This document shows, one piece after another, positions 23,887-32,362 of a DNA stretch of 57,508 nucleotides (positions are counted from its first letter, which is position 1; every line of letters starts with the position of its first letter). The position numbers and the translations under genes were made by a program. This DNA comes from Alphaproteobacteria bacterium UBA6038 (lineage in GTDB: Bacteria; Pseudomonadota; Alphaproteobacteria; Micropepsales; Micropepsaceae): assembly GCA_002429315.1 (NCBI GenBank), contig DIZC01000025.1, forward strand, positions 1,580-59,087, given 5' to 3'. The notes beneath the pieces were generated by a model, which saw only the letters and a list, made by a program, of their open reading frames with translations, did not search any database and was not told the origin of the DNA.

Positions 23887-25386
23887 CTACTCGTAAACGA
23901 ATTCGGCGCCGTTGAGATCGATGGCGGGCAACTGGTCCTTCTCCAGCCAGTAATCCTGCGTGTGCTGCCATTCGGGCTTGTCGCCGCGCCTGGGCAGCAG
24001 GTCCATGCTGCGCATCAGATAATTGGGATTGAAGTTCTCCGGATCGATCCACGGCAGCAGCGGCATGTTCTTGTCTTCCGGCCTAAGCGCCACCGTCACC
24101 TTGTTCGCGCCCTTCTTCTGCATGTGGTTGAGCAGCCGGCAAACGAAATCGCCCAACAGGTCGACGCGCAACGTCCAGCTGGCGCGGAAATAGCCGAACA
24201 CCCACACCATGTTCGGCACGCCGGTGAACATCATGCCGCGGTAGGTGACGGAGTGCGAAAAATCGAGCGGAGTGCCGTCGACCTCAAAGGCGACGTCGCC
24301 CAGCACGCAAAGATTGAATCCCGTGGCGGTGATGACGATGTCCGCCGCGAGCTCCTTGCCGGAGCGCAGGAGAATGCCTTTTTGGGTGAATCGCTCGATC
24401 TCGTCGGTGACGACGCTGGCGTTGCCGGCCGCGATGCCCTGGAACAGATCGCCGTCCGGCACGAACGCGATGCGCTGGCGCCACGGCCGGTATTTCGGCG
24501 TGAAGTGGGTTTCGATGTCATAATCGGGGCCAAGAAAGGCGCGCACGCCGGCCAGCAGCTCTTCCTTCACCTTCTCCGGCTCCTCGAAGGAGCGGCGCGT
24601 GAAGGTCCCCTGTTCGCGCAGGATCTGGCGCCGGGTGATCTCGTGAATCCAATGCTCGTCAATGCCGAGATCGCGCAACTGATCGGCCAGCAGATTCACG
24701 TTGCGGCCCGGAATGAAATAGGTCGGGGAGCGCTGCAGCAGCGTCACGTGCGCGCAATCGGCGGCGATGGCCGGAATGAGCGTGGCGGCAGTGGCGCCGG
24801 AGCCGATCACGATGACGCTCTTGTTCTTGTAGTCGAGGTCTTCCGGCCAGACCTGCGGATGGACGACGCGGCCCTTGTAGTCCTCCATGCCTTTCCACTG
24901 TGGGGTGTAACCTTGCGCGTGGCGATAGTACCCCTGGCACATCCAGAGGAAGTTGGCGCTTATGCGGAAGGCTTCTCCGGTGTCGAGACGCGTGCCTTCG
25001 ATGGTCCAGAGATGGTCGGCGCTGGACCAGCTGGCAGAGACGATCTTGTGGCGGTAGCGGATGTGGCGGCCGAGGTCGTTTTCCGCGATCACCTCGCCCA
25101 TGTATTTCAGAATCTCTTCGCCGCTGGCGATCGGCGTGCCGACCCACGGCTTGAAGCGGTAGCCGAAGGTGTAGAGGTCGCTGTCGGAGCGGATGCCCGG
25201 GTATTTGTGCGTCAGCCAGGTGCCGCCGAAGCTCTCCATCTCCTCGAGGATGACGAAGCTTCTGCTAGGGCACTGCTGCCTCAGATGGTAGGCCGAGCCG
25301 ATGCCCGAAATGCCGGCGCCGACGATGAACACGTCGAAATGCTCGGTCTTGACGGGTGGAGTCGCGTGCGTGTCAGTCCTGTCCAT
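23887..25386 (-). CDS. Flavin-containing (Baeyer-Villiger type) monooxygenase
   Basis: 499 aa. FAD motif VFIVGAGISGIGSAY at residues 19-33, then the family mark GGTWLTHKYPGIRSDSD, and the BVMO-like fingerprint YKGRVVHPQVWPED (consensus FxGxxxHxxxWP, first residue Tyr here). The NADPH motif VIVIGSGATAATLIPAI follows. These enzymes insert oxygen next to a ketone or oxidise S/N atoms using NADPH. Start at MDRTDTHATPP; 14 more codons are open upstream. A terminator-like hairpin follows the stop. Confidence 0.9.
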   Translation of the reverse strand: MDRTDTHATPPVKTEHFDVFIVGAGISGIGSAYHLRQQCPSRSFVILEEMESFGGTWLTHKYPGIRSDSDLYTFGYRFKPWVGTPIASGEEILKYMGEVIAENDLGRHIRYRHKIVSASWSSADHLWTIEGTRLDTGEAFRISANFLWMCQGYYRHAQGYTPQWKGMEDYKGRVVHPQVWPEDLDYKNKSVIVIGSGATAATLIPAIAADCAHVTLLQRSPTYFIPGRNVNLLADQLRDLGIDEHWIHEITRRQILREQGTFTRRSFEEPEKVKEELLAGVRAFLGPDYDIETHFTPKYRPWRQRIAFVPDGDLFQGIAAGNASVVTDEIERFTQKGILLRSGKELAADIVITATGFNLCVLGDVAFEVDGTPLDFSHSVTYRGMMFTGVPNMVWVFGYFRASWTLRVDLLGDFVCRLLNHMQKKGANKVTVALRPEDKNMPLLPWIDPENFNPNYLMRSMDLLPRRGDKPEWQHTQDYWLEKDQLPAIDLNGAEFVYE

Positions 25387-25496
25387 GGGATTTCCGGAGT
25401 CCTGTTCGATGGAATAGTGGCCCCGCACTCTGTGCCGCCGCCTTGAGGAAAATCAACAACACGCCATGCGCTCGCCGCCTCGCCCGAACCGTGCGG

Positions 25497-25793
25497 TTAG
25501 GCCTTTCGTGCCGGAAGCTTGGCGGCCTTTCGCAGCGCTTCATCGATCCGAGTCTGCCACCCCGGGCCGCTCTTGCGGAAGTACGTGAGCACGTCGGGCG
25601 AAAGCCGCAGGTGCACCGACTTTTTCGGCGCCGCGGATCGCGGCCGACCTGGTCTGGTCAAAGTACCGTTTGCGGGACGAATGACTATGCCTCCAATCGC
25701 GATTTCCGCGCGGTCGAACTGATCGTCCGTCCACTCTGGGGCGTCGTCAGGATCGACCCAGCTGCTCCGAGAACTCTTTCTTTTCGCGCGCAT
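25497..25793 (-). CDS. brnA: BrnA-type antitoxin
   Basis: 98 aa. The C-terminal half reads KKSVHLRLSPDVLTYFRKSGPGWQTRIDEALRKA, the ribbon-helix-helix signature of BrnA antitoxins, and WTDDQFDRAEI lies in the acidic N-terminal part. It starts inside the 3' end of the toxin gene (47-bp overlap), the normal brnT-brnA arrangement. BrnA neutralises BrnT and represses the operon in characterised cases. Confidence 0.88.
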   Translation of the reverse strand: MRAKRKSSRSSWVDPDDAPEWTDDQFDRAEIAIGGIVIRPANGTLTRPGRPRSAAPKKSVHLRLSPDVLTYFRKSGPGWQTRIDEALRKAAKLPARKA

Positions 25794-26025
25794 TGCATTT
25801 CCTCATCGAGATGATGTGTCGCGTTTCGAACCTTCGCGTCCAAACGACCATGACGAGGTGGCCCTCAATCAGTCCGTATGTCTGATACCGAATCTCGCCG
25901 TAGTCGCGCCGTTCGTCGCGTTGCGTGACGATAATACCTTCGAAGACTTCGCCCGCACGCCCAAAGTCCAGCTGGCGCTCGCGCAGTATCTTCTCGCGCT
26001 TCTTCGGATCGAAGCTGATCTTCAC
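25747..26025 (-). CDS. brnT: BrnT-type ribonuclease toxin (DUF497)
   Basis: 92 aa from GTG at 26025 (KISFDPKKREKILRERQLDF). BrnT features: FDPKK near the start, GEIRYQTYGLIEGHLVMVVWTRR in the middle, and RHIISMRKCNAREKKEF at the end. BrnT is a RelE-like RNase. A TTG 18 bp upstream is also in frame, but the GTG matches the family start. It forms the third toxin-antitoxin module in 6.5 kb. Confidence 0.9.
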   Translation of the reverse strand: MKISFDPKKREKILRERQLDFGRAGEVFEGIIVTQRDERRDYGEIRYQTYGLIEGHLVMVVWTRRFETRHIISMRKCNAREKKEFSEQLGRS

Positions 26026-26184
26026 GCATTTATGTGGCCACAATAATTTCGGTTGTCAAGGCCCGCCCACTCCGCCTCGCTGTGCTCGGCACCGTCCCCG
26101 CGAACGGGGAAGGAACTACTTGCGCCTGTCGCGATGGGGCGCGCAGAGTTCAGCCGCTGATATTTCGAAACAAGGGCGAACGTC

Positions 26185-27459
26185 ATGGACTTTTCCATTC
26201 CCAAGGAGATTACCGAGCTGCTGGCGCGGATCGACGAGTTCATCGACCGCGAGATCGTGCCGCTGCAACGCCAAGACGACAACGACCGCTTCTTCGATCA
26301 TCGCCGCGAATGGGCGCGCACCGATTTCGAGCATGGCGGATTGCCGCGCAAGGATTGGGAAGCGCTGTTGCGTGAGATGCGCATGCGCGCCGATCGCGCA
26401 GGGTTCCTGCGGCTGGCGCTGCCCGAGGAATATGGCGGCAAGAACATCGGCAATCTCGCCATGGCGATCATCCGCGAGCACCTCGCGGCCAAGGGCCTCG
26501 GCCTGCACAACGATCTGCAGAACGAGACATCGGTGGTCGGCAACTTCCCGCAGGTGCTGATGATGCGGGATTTCGGCACCGAGGAGCAGAAGAAGACGAT
26601 CCTGCCCGGCATGCTGGACGGCAGCGTGCGCCTTGCCTTCGGCCTCACCGAGCCCAAGCACGGCTCCGATGCCACGTGGATGGAAACGCGAGGGCGTCGC
26701 GACGGCAATGGCTGGCGCATCGACGGCGCCAAGATGTGGAACACCGGCGTGCATGTGGCCACGCATGACATGGTGTTCGCACGCACCAGCGGCGAAGACG
26801 GCGATGCGCGCGGGCTCACCTGCTTCATCGTGCCGATGAAGGCCGACGGCGTGAAGATCGAGGAGTACATGTGGACCTTCAACATGCCGACGGACCACGC
26901 GCGGGTATCGTTCACCGATGTGTGGGTGCCGGACGGCGCCGTGTTCGGGCCGGTGGACAACGGTCTGGTGCTGGCGCGCCACTTCGTGCACGAGAACCGC
27001 ATCCGCCAGGCGGCGAGCGGCGTGGGCGCGGCGCAATACTGCATCGACGAGAGCGTGGATTACGCCAACATGCGCAAGCCGTTCGGCAAGCCGCTCAGCC
27101 GCAACCAGGCGATCCAGTGGCCGCTGGTGGAACTTCAGACGGAAGCCGAAATGGTGCGCTGGCTCATTTACCGCACGGCGTGGGAAATGGACCGGCTGAC
27201 GGGGCCGGAGATCCAGCTCTATCTCTCCGACAAGGTGTCGATGTGCAATTATCGCGCGAACCGGCTGGTGTGCGAGGCGGCGGATTGGGCGATGCAGGTG
27301 CATGGCGGGATGGGCTATTCGCGCCATAAGCCGTTCGAGCACATCTACCGCCACCACCGGCGCTATCGCATCACCGAAGGCAGCGACCAGATTCAGATTC
27401 GCAACGTGGCGGGTCACATGTTCGGCTTCATCGGCAAGAACCGAAGGCCGGAAGCGTGA
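26185..27459 (+). CDS. Acyl-CoA dehydrogenase
   Basis: 424 aa flavoprotein that forms the alpha-beta double bond of an acyl-CoA. Seen: N-terminal helical domain, FGLTEPKHGSDATWMETRG (FAD/substrate region), WRIDGAKMWNTGVHVATHD, and the C-terminal AMQVHGGMGYSRHKPFEHIYR then ITEGSDQIQIRNVAG, where the Glu matches the medium-chain catalytic base position. The long middle segments resemble the ACAD10/11-like group more than MCAD. Chain specificity is unknown. A palindromic repeat and the GDPD gene follow. Confidence 0.93.
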   Translation: MDFSIPKEITELLARIDEFIDREIVPLQRQDDNDRFFDHRREWARTDFEHGGLPRKDWEALLREMRMRADRAGFLRLALPEEYGGKNIGNLAMAIIREHLAAKGLGLHNDLQNETSVVGNFPQVLMMRDFGTEEQKKTILPGMLDGSVRLAFGLTEPKHGSDATWMETRGRRDGNGWRIDGAKMWNTGVHVATHDMVFARTSGEDGDARGLTCFIVPMKADGVKIEEYMWTFNMPTDHARVSFTDVWVPDGAVFGPVDNGLVLARHFVHENRIRQAASGVGAAQYCIDESVDYANMRKPFGKPLSRNQAIQWPLVELQTEAEMVRWLIYRTAWEMDRLTGPEIQLYLSDKVSMCNYRANRLVCEAADWAMQVHGGMGYSRHKPFEHIYRHHRRYRITEGSDQIQIRNVAGHMFGFIGKNRRPEA

Positions 27460-27486
27460 CACGTGCGGGACCATTCAGTGATCAGA

Positions 27487-27623
27487 TGACCTCCCCCTCG
27501 TGGGGAGGTCGGCGAGCCGAAGGCGAGCCGGGTGGGGGCCGATGCAAACACGAACTCAGCCCCCCACCCGAAATTCTTTCGCTTCGCTTCAGAATTTCGA
27601 CCTCCCCACAATGGGGGAGGTAA
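27487..27623. repeat. Nested palindromic element whose right arm is the GDPD ribosome-binding site
   Basis: Imperfect outer arms 27487-27511 and 27598-27623, both with CCTCCCC and GGGGAGG cores. Inside, GGGTGGGGGC pairs with GCCCCCCACCC, and GAAATTCT pairs with AGAATTTC. The right arm ends GGGGGAGGTAA directly before the GTG start codons of the next gene. Confidence 0.85.
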
Positions 27624-27626
27624 GTG

Positions 27627-28577
27627 GTGGGCGTCTGGAACATCGCGCATCGGGGCGGGGCCGGGCTGCAGCCCGAGAACACGCTGGCGGCGTTTCGCGA
27701 TGCGGTGGCGCGGGGTTGCGACGGCGCGGAGCTCGACGTGCAGCTGTCGCGCGACGGCGAAGTGGTTGTGTTCCACGATTACCGGCTGAAGCCGGAGATT
27801 TGCCGCGATGCAAACGGCGCGTGGCTTGCGCGGCCAACGCCGCGGATCAAAGACCTGACGCTCGTGGAGCTGCGCACCTTCGATATCGGTCGGGCCGATC
27901 CCACGAGCAAGTATGCAGGCGCGCACGCATCGGCGCAGTGGAGCGACGGCGAGCGCATTCCGACGCTTGCCGAGGTGGTTGAGGTCGCGAAGAGCGCGAC
28001 GAAGCCGTTCCGTCTGTTCGTGGAGCTGAAGAACTCGTTCGCCAACCGCGACATCTCCGCCGATCCGGTTGCGCTCGCCGAAGCAACTCTCGAGACGCTG
28101 CGCAAGCACGATTACCTGACGCACATCGTCCTCGTCGGCTTCGATTGGCCCGGTCTGCTGCACGCCAAGCGGAGGGAGCCCGCCATCGAATGCTGGCTCA
28201 CCACGCAGCCGCAAAGCTGGTTCCGCGAGGGCACGCCGCCGGCCGAAGACGAGCCGCCGTCGGATGCCGTGCTGCAGATGCTGCGCTACTGGGCGGCGAC
28301 CGCCACCTCGCCATGGGCCGGCGGCTATGACGCGGTGAACTACGGCGGCTCGATCCTGCGCGCGATCCAGGCCGCGGGCGGCGACGGCTGGTTTCCCATG
28401 TTCCGCGATGCCACAGCCGAGGCGGTCGCGGAAGCGCATGCGCTGGGCCTGAAGGCCGGCGCCTGGACTGTTGACACTCCAGGTGAGATGCGTGCGCTCG
28501 TCGCCACCGGCATTGACGCTCTCTGCACCGACCGGCCCGATCTGCTGGAAATGGCCACCATTACCGAGAGGTCGTGA
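27627..28577 (+). CDS. Glycerophosphodiester phosphodiesterase (GDPD)
   Basis: 316 aa TIM-barrel enzyme hydrolysing glycerophosphodiesters to glycerol-3-phosphate and an alcohol. Seen: the first His in WNIAHRGGAGLQPENTLAAF, then GCDGAELDVQLSRDGEVVVFHDY with the Glu, Asp and second His, and the C-terminal KAGAWTVDTPGEMRALVATGIDALCTDRPD. No signal peptide, so probably cytoplasmic. Two GTG codons (27624, 27627) are possible; 27627 lies 6 nt from GGGGGAGG supplied by a repeat arm. The last third recurs at 30445-30616. Confidence 0.92.
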   Translation: MGVWNIAHRGGAGLQPENTLAAFRDAVARGCDGAELDVQLSRDGEVVVFHDYRLKPEICRDANGAWLARPTPRIKDLTLVELRTFDIGRADPTSKYAGAHASAQWSDGERIPTLAEVVEVAKSATKPFRLFVELKNSFANRDISADPVALAEATLETLRKHDYLTHIVLVGFDWPGLLHAKRREPAIECWLTTQPQSWFREGTPPAEDEPPSDAVLQMLRYWAATATSPWAGGYDAVNYGGSILRAIQAAGGDGWFPMFRDATAEAVAEAHALGLKAGAWTVDTPGEMRALVATGIDALCTDRPDLLEMATITERS

Positions 28578-28586
28578 GAACGTCGG

Positions 28587-29456
28587 TCAGGGCGGCCCGA
28601 GCGTGAATGCCGACGGCATGGCGACGAGTGAATTTCCGATGACGCGTCTTCCCGCCGCATAGCAGGCTGCACCGTCTCCGCCGCCAAGGTCGACCGCCTC
28701 TAGCAGACCCGGGCCGCCACTGGCGTGAATGGTCCCATTTCCGGTAATCGTCACGTGTCCGGAGCGGGACGAAACGCCGCGCAGGAATTCGGCCGCCACG
28801 TACAAATTCACCGGTGACTGAAACACTACGACATAGGGCGCGTTGTGCGCGTCAAGTCCGAGCACGGTCAGTACGAACTTCTCCTGCCCGCGCGTCACTT
28901 CTGTCGGTCGGATCTTGTTATCACCGCGGTGAAGAAGTATCGGCCCCGTTTGCACTGCGGAGAAACAGCTGTCCTTTATGCTTTCCGTCGGAGAATCGAA
29001 TCCGTCCGTGTTGAGCAACCTGACCTGGCCATGCTTGTCCAGGCACACCACGGCGCTCAACTTATAGTCCCCGGATTTGGGGTTTCGTGCGAACGAGAAC
29101 TTGTGATATGTGACTCCGTCCACGAGAAGCAATCCGGCTGGATCGAATGGATCGCTTCCCCAATACCCTGCGTTGAATACGGTTGAACTCCGCTCGCGCC
29201 CCAGAATGACGTCAAAGCGATCGACGATGTGCAATGCAGTCGATTGCGACAATTGACCAATGCCGTACAACGTCATCCGATAGCTCGGGCCCGGCTTGTA
29301 GACCCAGGCCACTGTCTCGTAGCGCAAATGCGTTTTGTCGATCCATGCGTCCACCGAGATTGTCCAATGCGGAGGCTCGAGCGGGGCAAGTATCGCCGAC
29401 GCTGCCGTCACGCGTGCGAATATCAGCATCACTGCCGTAAGAAGGATACGCTTCAT
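28587..29456 (-). CDS. Secreted NAGPA/phosphodiester glycosidase-like protein
   Basis: 289 aa. Signal peptide MKRILLTAVMLIFARVTAASA. The order of motifs recalls the NAGPA (DUF2233-type) fold: FNAGYWGSDPFDPAGLLLVDG, CLDKHGQVRLL, SAVQTGPILLHRGD, and a final EAVDLGGGDGAACYA resembling the usual LDGGxS. The match is by eye and the last motif is divergent, so the call is tentative. The gene has lower GC than its surroundings and sits in an islet between the GDPD gene and a second copy of its 3' end. The next gene upstream overlaps it by 4 bp. Confidence 0.5.
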   Translation of the reverse strand: MKRILLTAVMLIFARVTAASAILAPLEPPHWTISVDAWIDKTHLRYETVAWVYKPGPSYRMTLYGIGQLSQSTALHIVDRFDVILGRERSSTVFNAGYWGSDPFDPAGLLLVDGVTYHKFSFARNPKSGDYKLSAVVCLDKHGQVRLLNTDGFDSPTESIKDSCFSAVQTGPILLHRGDNKIRPTEVTRGQEKFVLTVLGLDAHNAPYVVVFQSPVNLYVAAEFLRGVSSRSGHVTITGNGTIHASGGPGLLEAVDLGGGDGAACYAAGRRVIGNSLVAMPSAFTLGPP

Positions 29457-30277
29457 CTGATGTCCAGTTTCTTGTAGATCATCACGATGTAGATTCCGTA
29501 TCGCGTGCAGGATAGCGGGTTTCTGAGCGCTTGATCGGGACTGAATTGCACGGTGAAGTCGGCAGTCATCGGGTATTGGCCGTTCTGAGGCACCATGTCA
29601 TTTTTGATAGCTTTCCATTCTGCCGGAGTAAGTCCCGGGATGTCGGTCAGGCGATCGGAGGGCTGAATGGGTATGACTTTGGAGTAGCCAAAGCCGATGC
29701 CGGAAATGATCAAGTCGCCGACATGGCGATTCGAGATGATGTCATCGATATCCTGCTTCTGGCAATTGGGCTGTCTGGTATCCTTCGGAAATGGATAGTT
29801 GTCTGCCCGTTCGTAGGTCTGAAAGCTAACAGGTTGATTCATCGACATGCGTACGATGTAGCGAACAACATGATCGGCGGTCTTGTTGTCGCGCGTAATG
29901 TCGAACTGAAAGAGTGACGATCCATCGATCACGCCGTTGCTCGTGTTGATGAAGCCGCGCTCCGCGTCCATCGTCGCCTTGACCTGTTTTTCGATCTTCC
30001 CGTTAATTTCGAATGATGTATCGGCTTGGCTCTGTATCCAGCGCCGCGGCCCGTCGGGAATGAACTGAATCGCGAGAATCATGCCAAGGAAGATATAGGC
30101 AGGGTAGATTAGAACGACCGCAAGCAGCAGGGCTATATCCCTTCGAACGGGCGCGGGCGCTCGGAGAAAATCCTCGACTGGGCCGCCGACCACGGGAATT
30201 CGCCCGATTTGCTTCGCTAGCCAGTCGAAAAGCCCTGTTGTGTCAGTGTTGCCACCGGGATGGCGAATCTTCGACAT
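29453..30277 (-). CDS. Membrane-anchored protein, function unknown
   Basis: 274 aa. One transmembrane helix at about residues 48-71 (DIALLLAVVLIYPAYIFLGMILAI), then a long outer domain with mixed polar sequence (FINTSNGVIDGSSLFQFDITR, YPMTADFTVQFSPDQALRNP). Two Cys (PNCQKQD, LSCTRYG) could pair. It overlaps the NAGPA-like gene by 4 bp (ATGA), so the two are cotranscribed. About 47 percent GC was counted over 29461-29520, well below neighbours. I do not recognise the family. Confidence 0.65.
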   Translation of the reverse strand: MSKIRHPGGNTDTTGLFDWLAKQIGRIPVVGGPVEDFLRAPAPVRRDIALLLAVVLIYPAYIFLGMILAIQFIPDGPRRWIQSQADTSFEINGKIEKQVKATMDAERGFINTSNGVIDGSSLFQFDITRDNKTADHVVRYIVRMSMNQPVSFQTYERADNYPFPKDTRQPNCQKQDIDDIISNRHVGDLIISGIGFGYSKVIPIQPSDRLTDIPGLTPAEWKAIKNDMVPQNGQYPMTADFTVQFSPDQALRNPLSCTRYGIYIVMIYKKLDIR

Positions 30278-30444
30278 AACTACACATGCCCAAAGAGCTC
30301 AGTTTATCGAAAAACTAAACGCAAATAAAGAAAAATAGAATCTACTCTCTCTGCGGGTCCCCCGAGAGGATGATTTGAGCCGGCTGGCGAAGTCGAGCCC
30401 AACTGCTTCACCCGGGGATGACACCAGCTATGGCCCCCAGGGCC
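30278..30444. other. AT-rich stretch upstream of the islet genes
   Basis: No gene seen. Bases 30301-30350 are strongly AT-rich (CGAAAAACTAAACGC and more), unlike the rest of the window, and probably contain the promoter of the two-gene islet read on the minus strand. The whole 30278-30798 interval has no intact gene, only the GDPD tail at 30445-30633. Confidence 0.5.
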
Positions 30445-30633
30445 GGCGGCGACGGCTGGTTTCCCATGTTCCGCGATGCCACACCTGAGGCGATTGCAGA
30501 AGCGCATGCGTTGGGCCTGAAGGCCGGCGCCTGGACTGTCGACGACCCAGGTGAGATGCGTGCGCTCGTCGCCACCGGCATTGACGCTCTCTGCACCGAC
30601 CGGCCCGATCTGCTGGCGCAGTGCTTGCGCTAG
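30445..30633 (+). pseudogene. Fragment of a GDPD gene (duplicated C-terminal third)
   Basis: Bases 30445-30616 align without gaps to 28377-28548 in the GDPD gene; I count 10 mismatches in 172 positions. The frame continues AEAHALGLKAGAWTVDDPGEM to a stop at 30633. It has no 5' part or start context. The VDDPGEM version is as good a family match as the intact gene's VDTPGEM, so it may come from a former paralogue rather than a direct copy. Confidence 0.8.
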
Positions 30634-30798
30634 GCTAGGGCAGGCCGGTGGCCGCTAGTCTCCTTGTGAGAGTGTTATGACGCTCGACAAATGGGTTATT
30701 GGCCGCCTCCGTCTTCGGTTCGGCCCATCGAACAGAGTTTCCTAAAGCCAAAATTGATTCTATTGTGTCCGCCACAGATTCACTGGAGGAGGCTCAAC

Positions 30799-32352
30799 AT
30801 GCGCGCTGAATCATTGTCGTTTGCCGCGATGGGACTCGCGACTCTTGCGGTTTCACTGGGACTGACCGTCTCCATCCCCAGCGCAGGGGCCGCGCCCGCC
30901 AAGGCGGCGGCCAAGCCTGCGGCCCATGCCCCGGCGAAGCACGCCATGGCCGGCGCCCTGATGTGCAACGGCACCTTCAGCAACGGTGTCTCGATCAGCG
31001 TCGGTAAGCCGGTCTACATGCCGGACGTGGGATATCAGCCGCCGGCGCCCGGTCTCAGCGCCGCCAAGCAGACCGTGTGCGACGTCTACACCTTCGCCTG
31101 GAACCAGTTTCTCTACTACACGCAGATGTCGGCCGATCCGAACAACGGCAATCAGGTGACGCCGCAGTTCCTGCACATGGCGCCGTGGTACAATGCGTTG
31201 ACGGTAGGGCCGAAGCCCGGCGCATATCCCGGCGGCGCCACGGACCTGCGCACCGCCTTCCTCGATCAGGCCCAGGCCGGCACCGACGGCCATCTGCTCG
31301 ACACCGCCAATCAGACGGTGCGTTACGACATCCGCTTCGACGTGAACATGTACGAATCCATCGTGCTGCAGAATCTCTACACCGCGCCGCTATTCACCGC
31401 GGCCTGCCAGCCCGATCCGAACAACAACGGGACCTGTAAGAACAATTTGAAGCTGTGGGTGACGCCGTCCGGCGCCAATGAGCATCCCGAGCCCGGTTCG
31501 ATCGAAATCAAGAGCTCATGGCGCGACTTCGGCGCCCCTGGCAACTGCCCCGCCACGCAATTCTACTGCAACGGCCGCTTCGGGCTGGTGGGTCTGCACT
31601 ACATCAACAAGACCTTCAGCCATGGTGAGTGGATCTGGGCCTCGTTCGAGCACGTTGCCAACGCTCCGGACTGCGCGCCCGGCGGCGATTCTACTATCGC
31701 GCCGCAGTCGCCCATCGGCACCAACTGGTCGTTCTTCAATCCCGCGACGGCCGGCCCCGGCGTGATGAGCTCCAAGACCTGCAGCGTCACGTCCTCGCCG
31801 CCGCAGTGCAACGCCAATCCCAATCCCACCGGCAAGGCGTGGGTGCAGGTCAATGTGTGCCGCACCGAGGCGATCGCGGCAGGCGGCGCCAGCACGGCTA
31901 ACTGCACGGTCGGCGCAATGCCCAACAGCGCTGGCAACGTGACCTGCCTCAATGCCACGATCCAGCCGCAGCTTTCCGGCGTGTGGAAGAATTACAAGTT
32001 GGTGGGCGCGGTGTGGACCGCGGGCGGCATGGGACCGAACCAGGATTTCCGCATCGAGGGCTTCCAGCAGCAGGTGCCCGGGATTCCCTTCGTGCTGCCG
32101 GCGGGGTTCCCCCATCTGGCGGACACCACCATAGAAACCTGGCTGCAGGCGGGCGCGACCGGCTACGATCCGTTCAAGACCAACGCCAAACAGGCCGGCT
32201 GCTTCCTCTGCCACAACCAGCCCTCGGCCTTCGCGCCACACAACAAGGAAATGGACCTCAGCCACTTCCCGGGCAAGCTGCCGCTTCCGAAGCTGACGGC
32301 GCTGCGCAATTCGCTGATCAAGGCGAACTCGACGGTCAAGGCGCCGAAGTAG
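30799..32352 (+). CDS. Exported protein with a single CxxCH motif
   Basis: 517 aa. Signal peptide near residues 1-32 followed by an Ala/Lys/Pro-rich linker (AAPAKAAAKPAAHAPAKHA). The long body has many Cys and aromatic residues (VCDVYTFAWNQFLYYTQM, YNALTVGPKPGAYPGGA, FGLVGLHYINKTFSHGEWIWASFEHV) and near the C terminus AGCFLCHNQPSAF, a possible haem c site. A typical small cytochrome c domain is not obvious. The ATG at 30799 has GGAGGAGG upstream. Family and role unknown; periplasmic redox or binding is possible. Confidence 0.7.
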   Translation: MRAESLSFAAMGLATLAVSLGLTVSIPSAGAAPAKAAAKPAAHAPAKHAMAGALMCNGTFSNGVSISVGKPVYMPDVGYQPPAPGLSAAKQTVCDVYTFAWNQFLYYTQMSADPNNGNQVTPQFLHMAPWYNALTVGPKPGAYPGGATDLRTAFLDQAQAGTDGHLLDTANQTVRYDIRFDVNMYESIVLQNLYTAPLFTAACQPDPNNNGTCKNNLKLWVTPSGANEHPEPGSIEIKSSWRDFGAPGNCPATQFYCNGRFGLVGLHYINKTFSHGEWIWASFEHVANAPDCAPGGDSTIAPQSPIGTNWSFFNPATAGPGVMSSKTCSVTSSPPQCNANPNPTGKAWVQVNVCRTEAIAAGGASTANCTVGAMPNSAGNVTCLNATIQPQLSGVWKNYKLVGAVWTAGGMGPNQDFRIEGFQQQVPGIPFVLPAGFPHLADTTIETWLQAGATGYDPFKTNAKQAGCFLCHNQPSAFAPHNKEMDLSHFPGKLPLPKLTALRNSLIKANSTVKAPK

Positions 32353-32362
32353 CGCCGCGGCG

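Noticed and set aside
28377..30616. Insertion-sequence or integrase-mediated event at the GDPD repeat
   Set aside because: No transposase, integrase, terminal inverted repeats or tRNA gene was seen, so only a duplication/islet is claimed.
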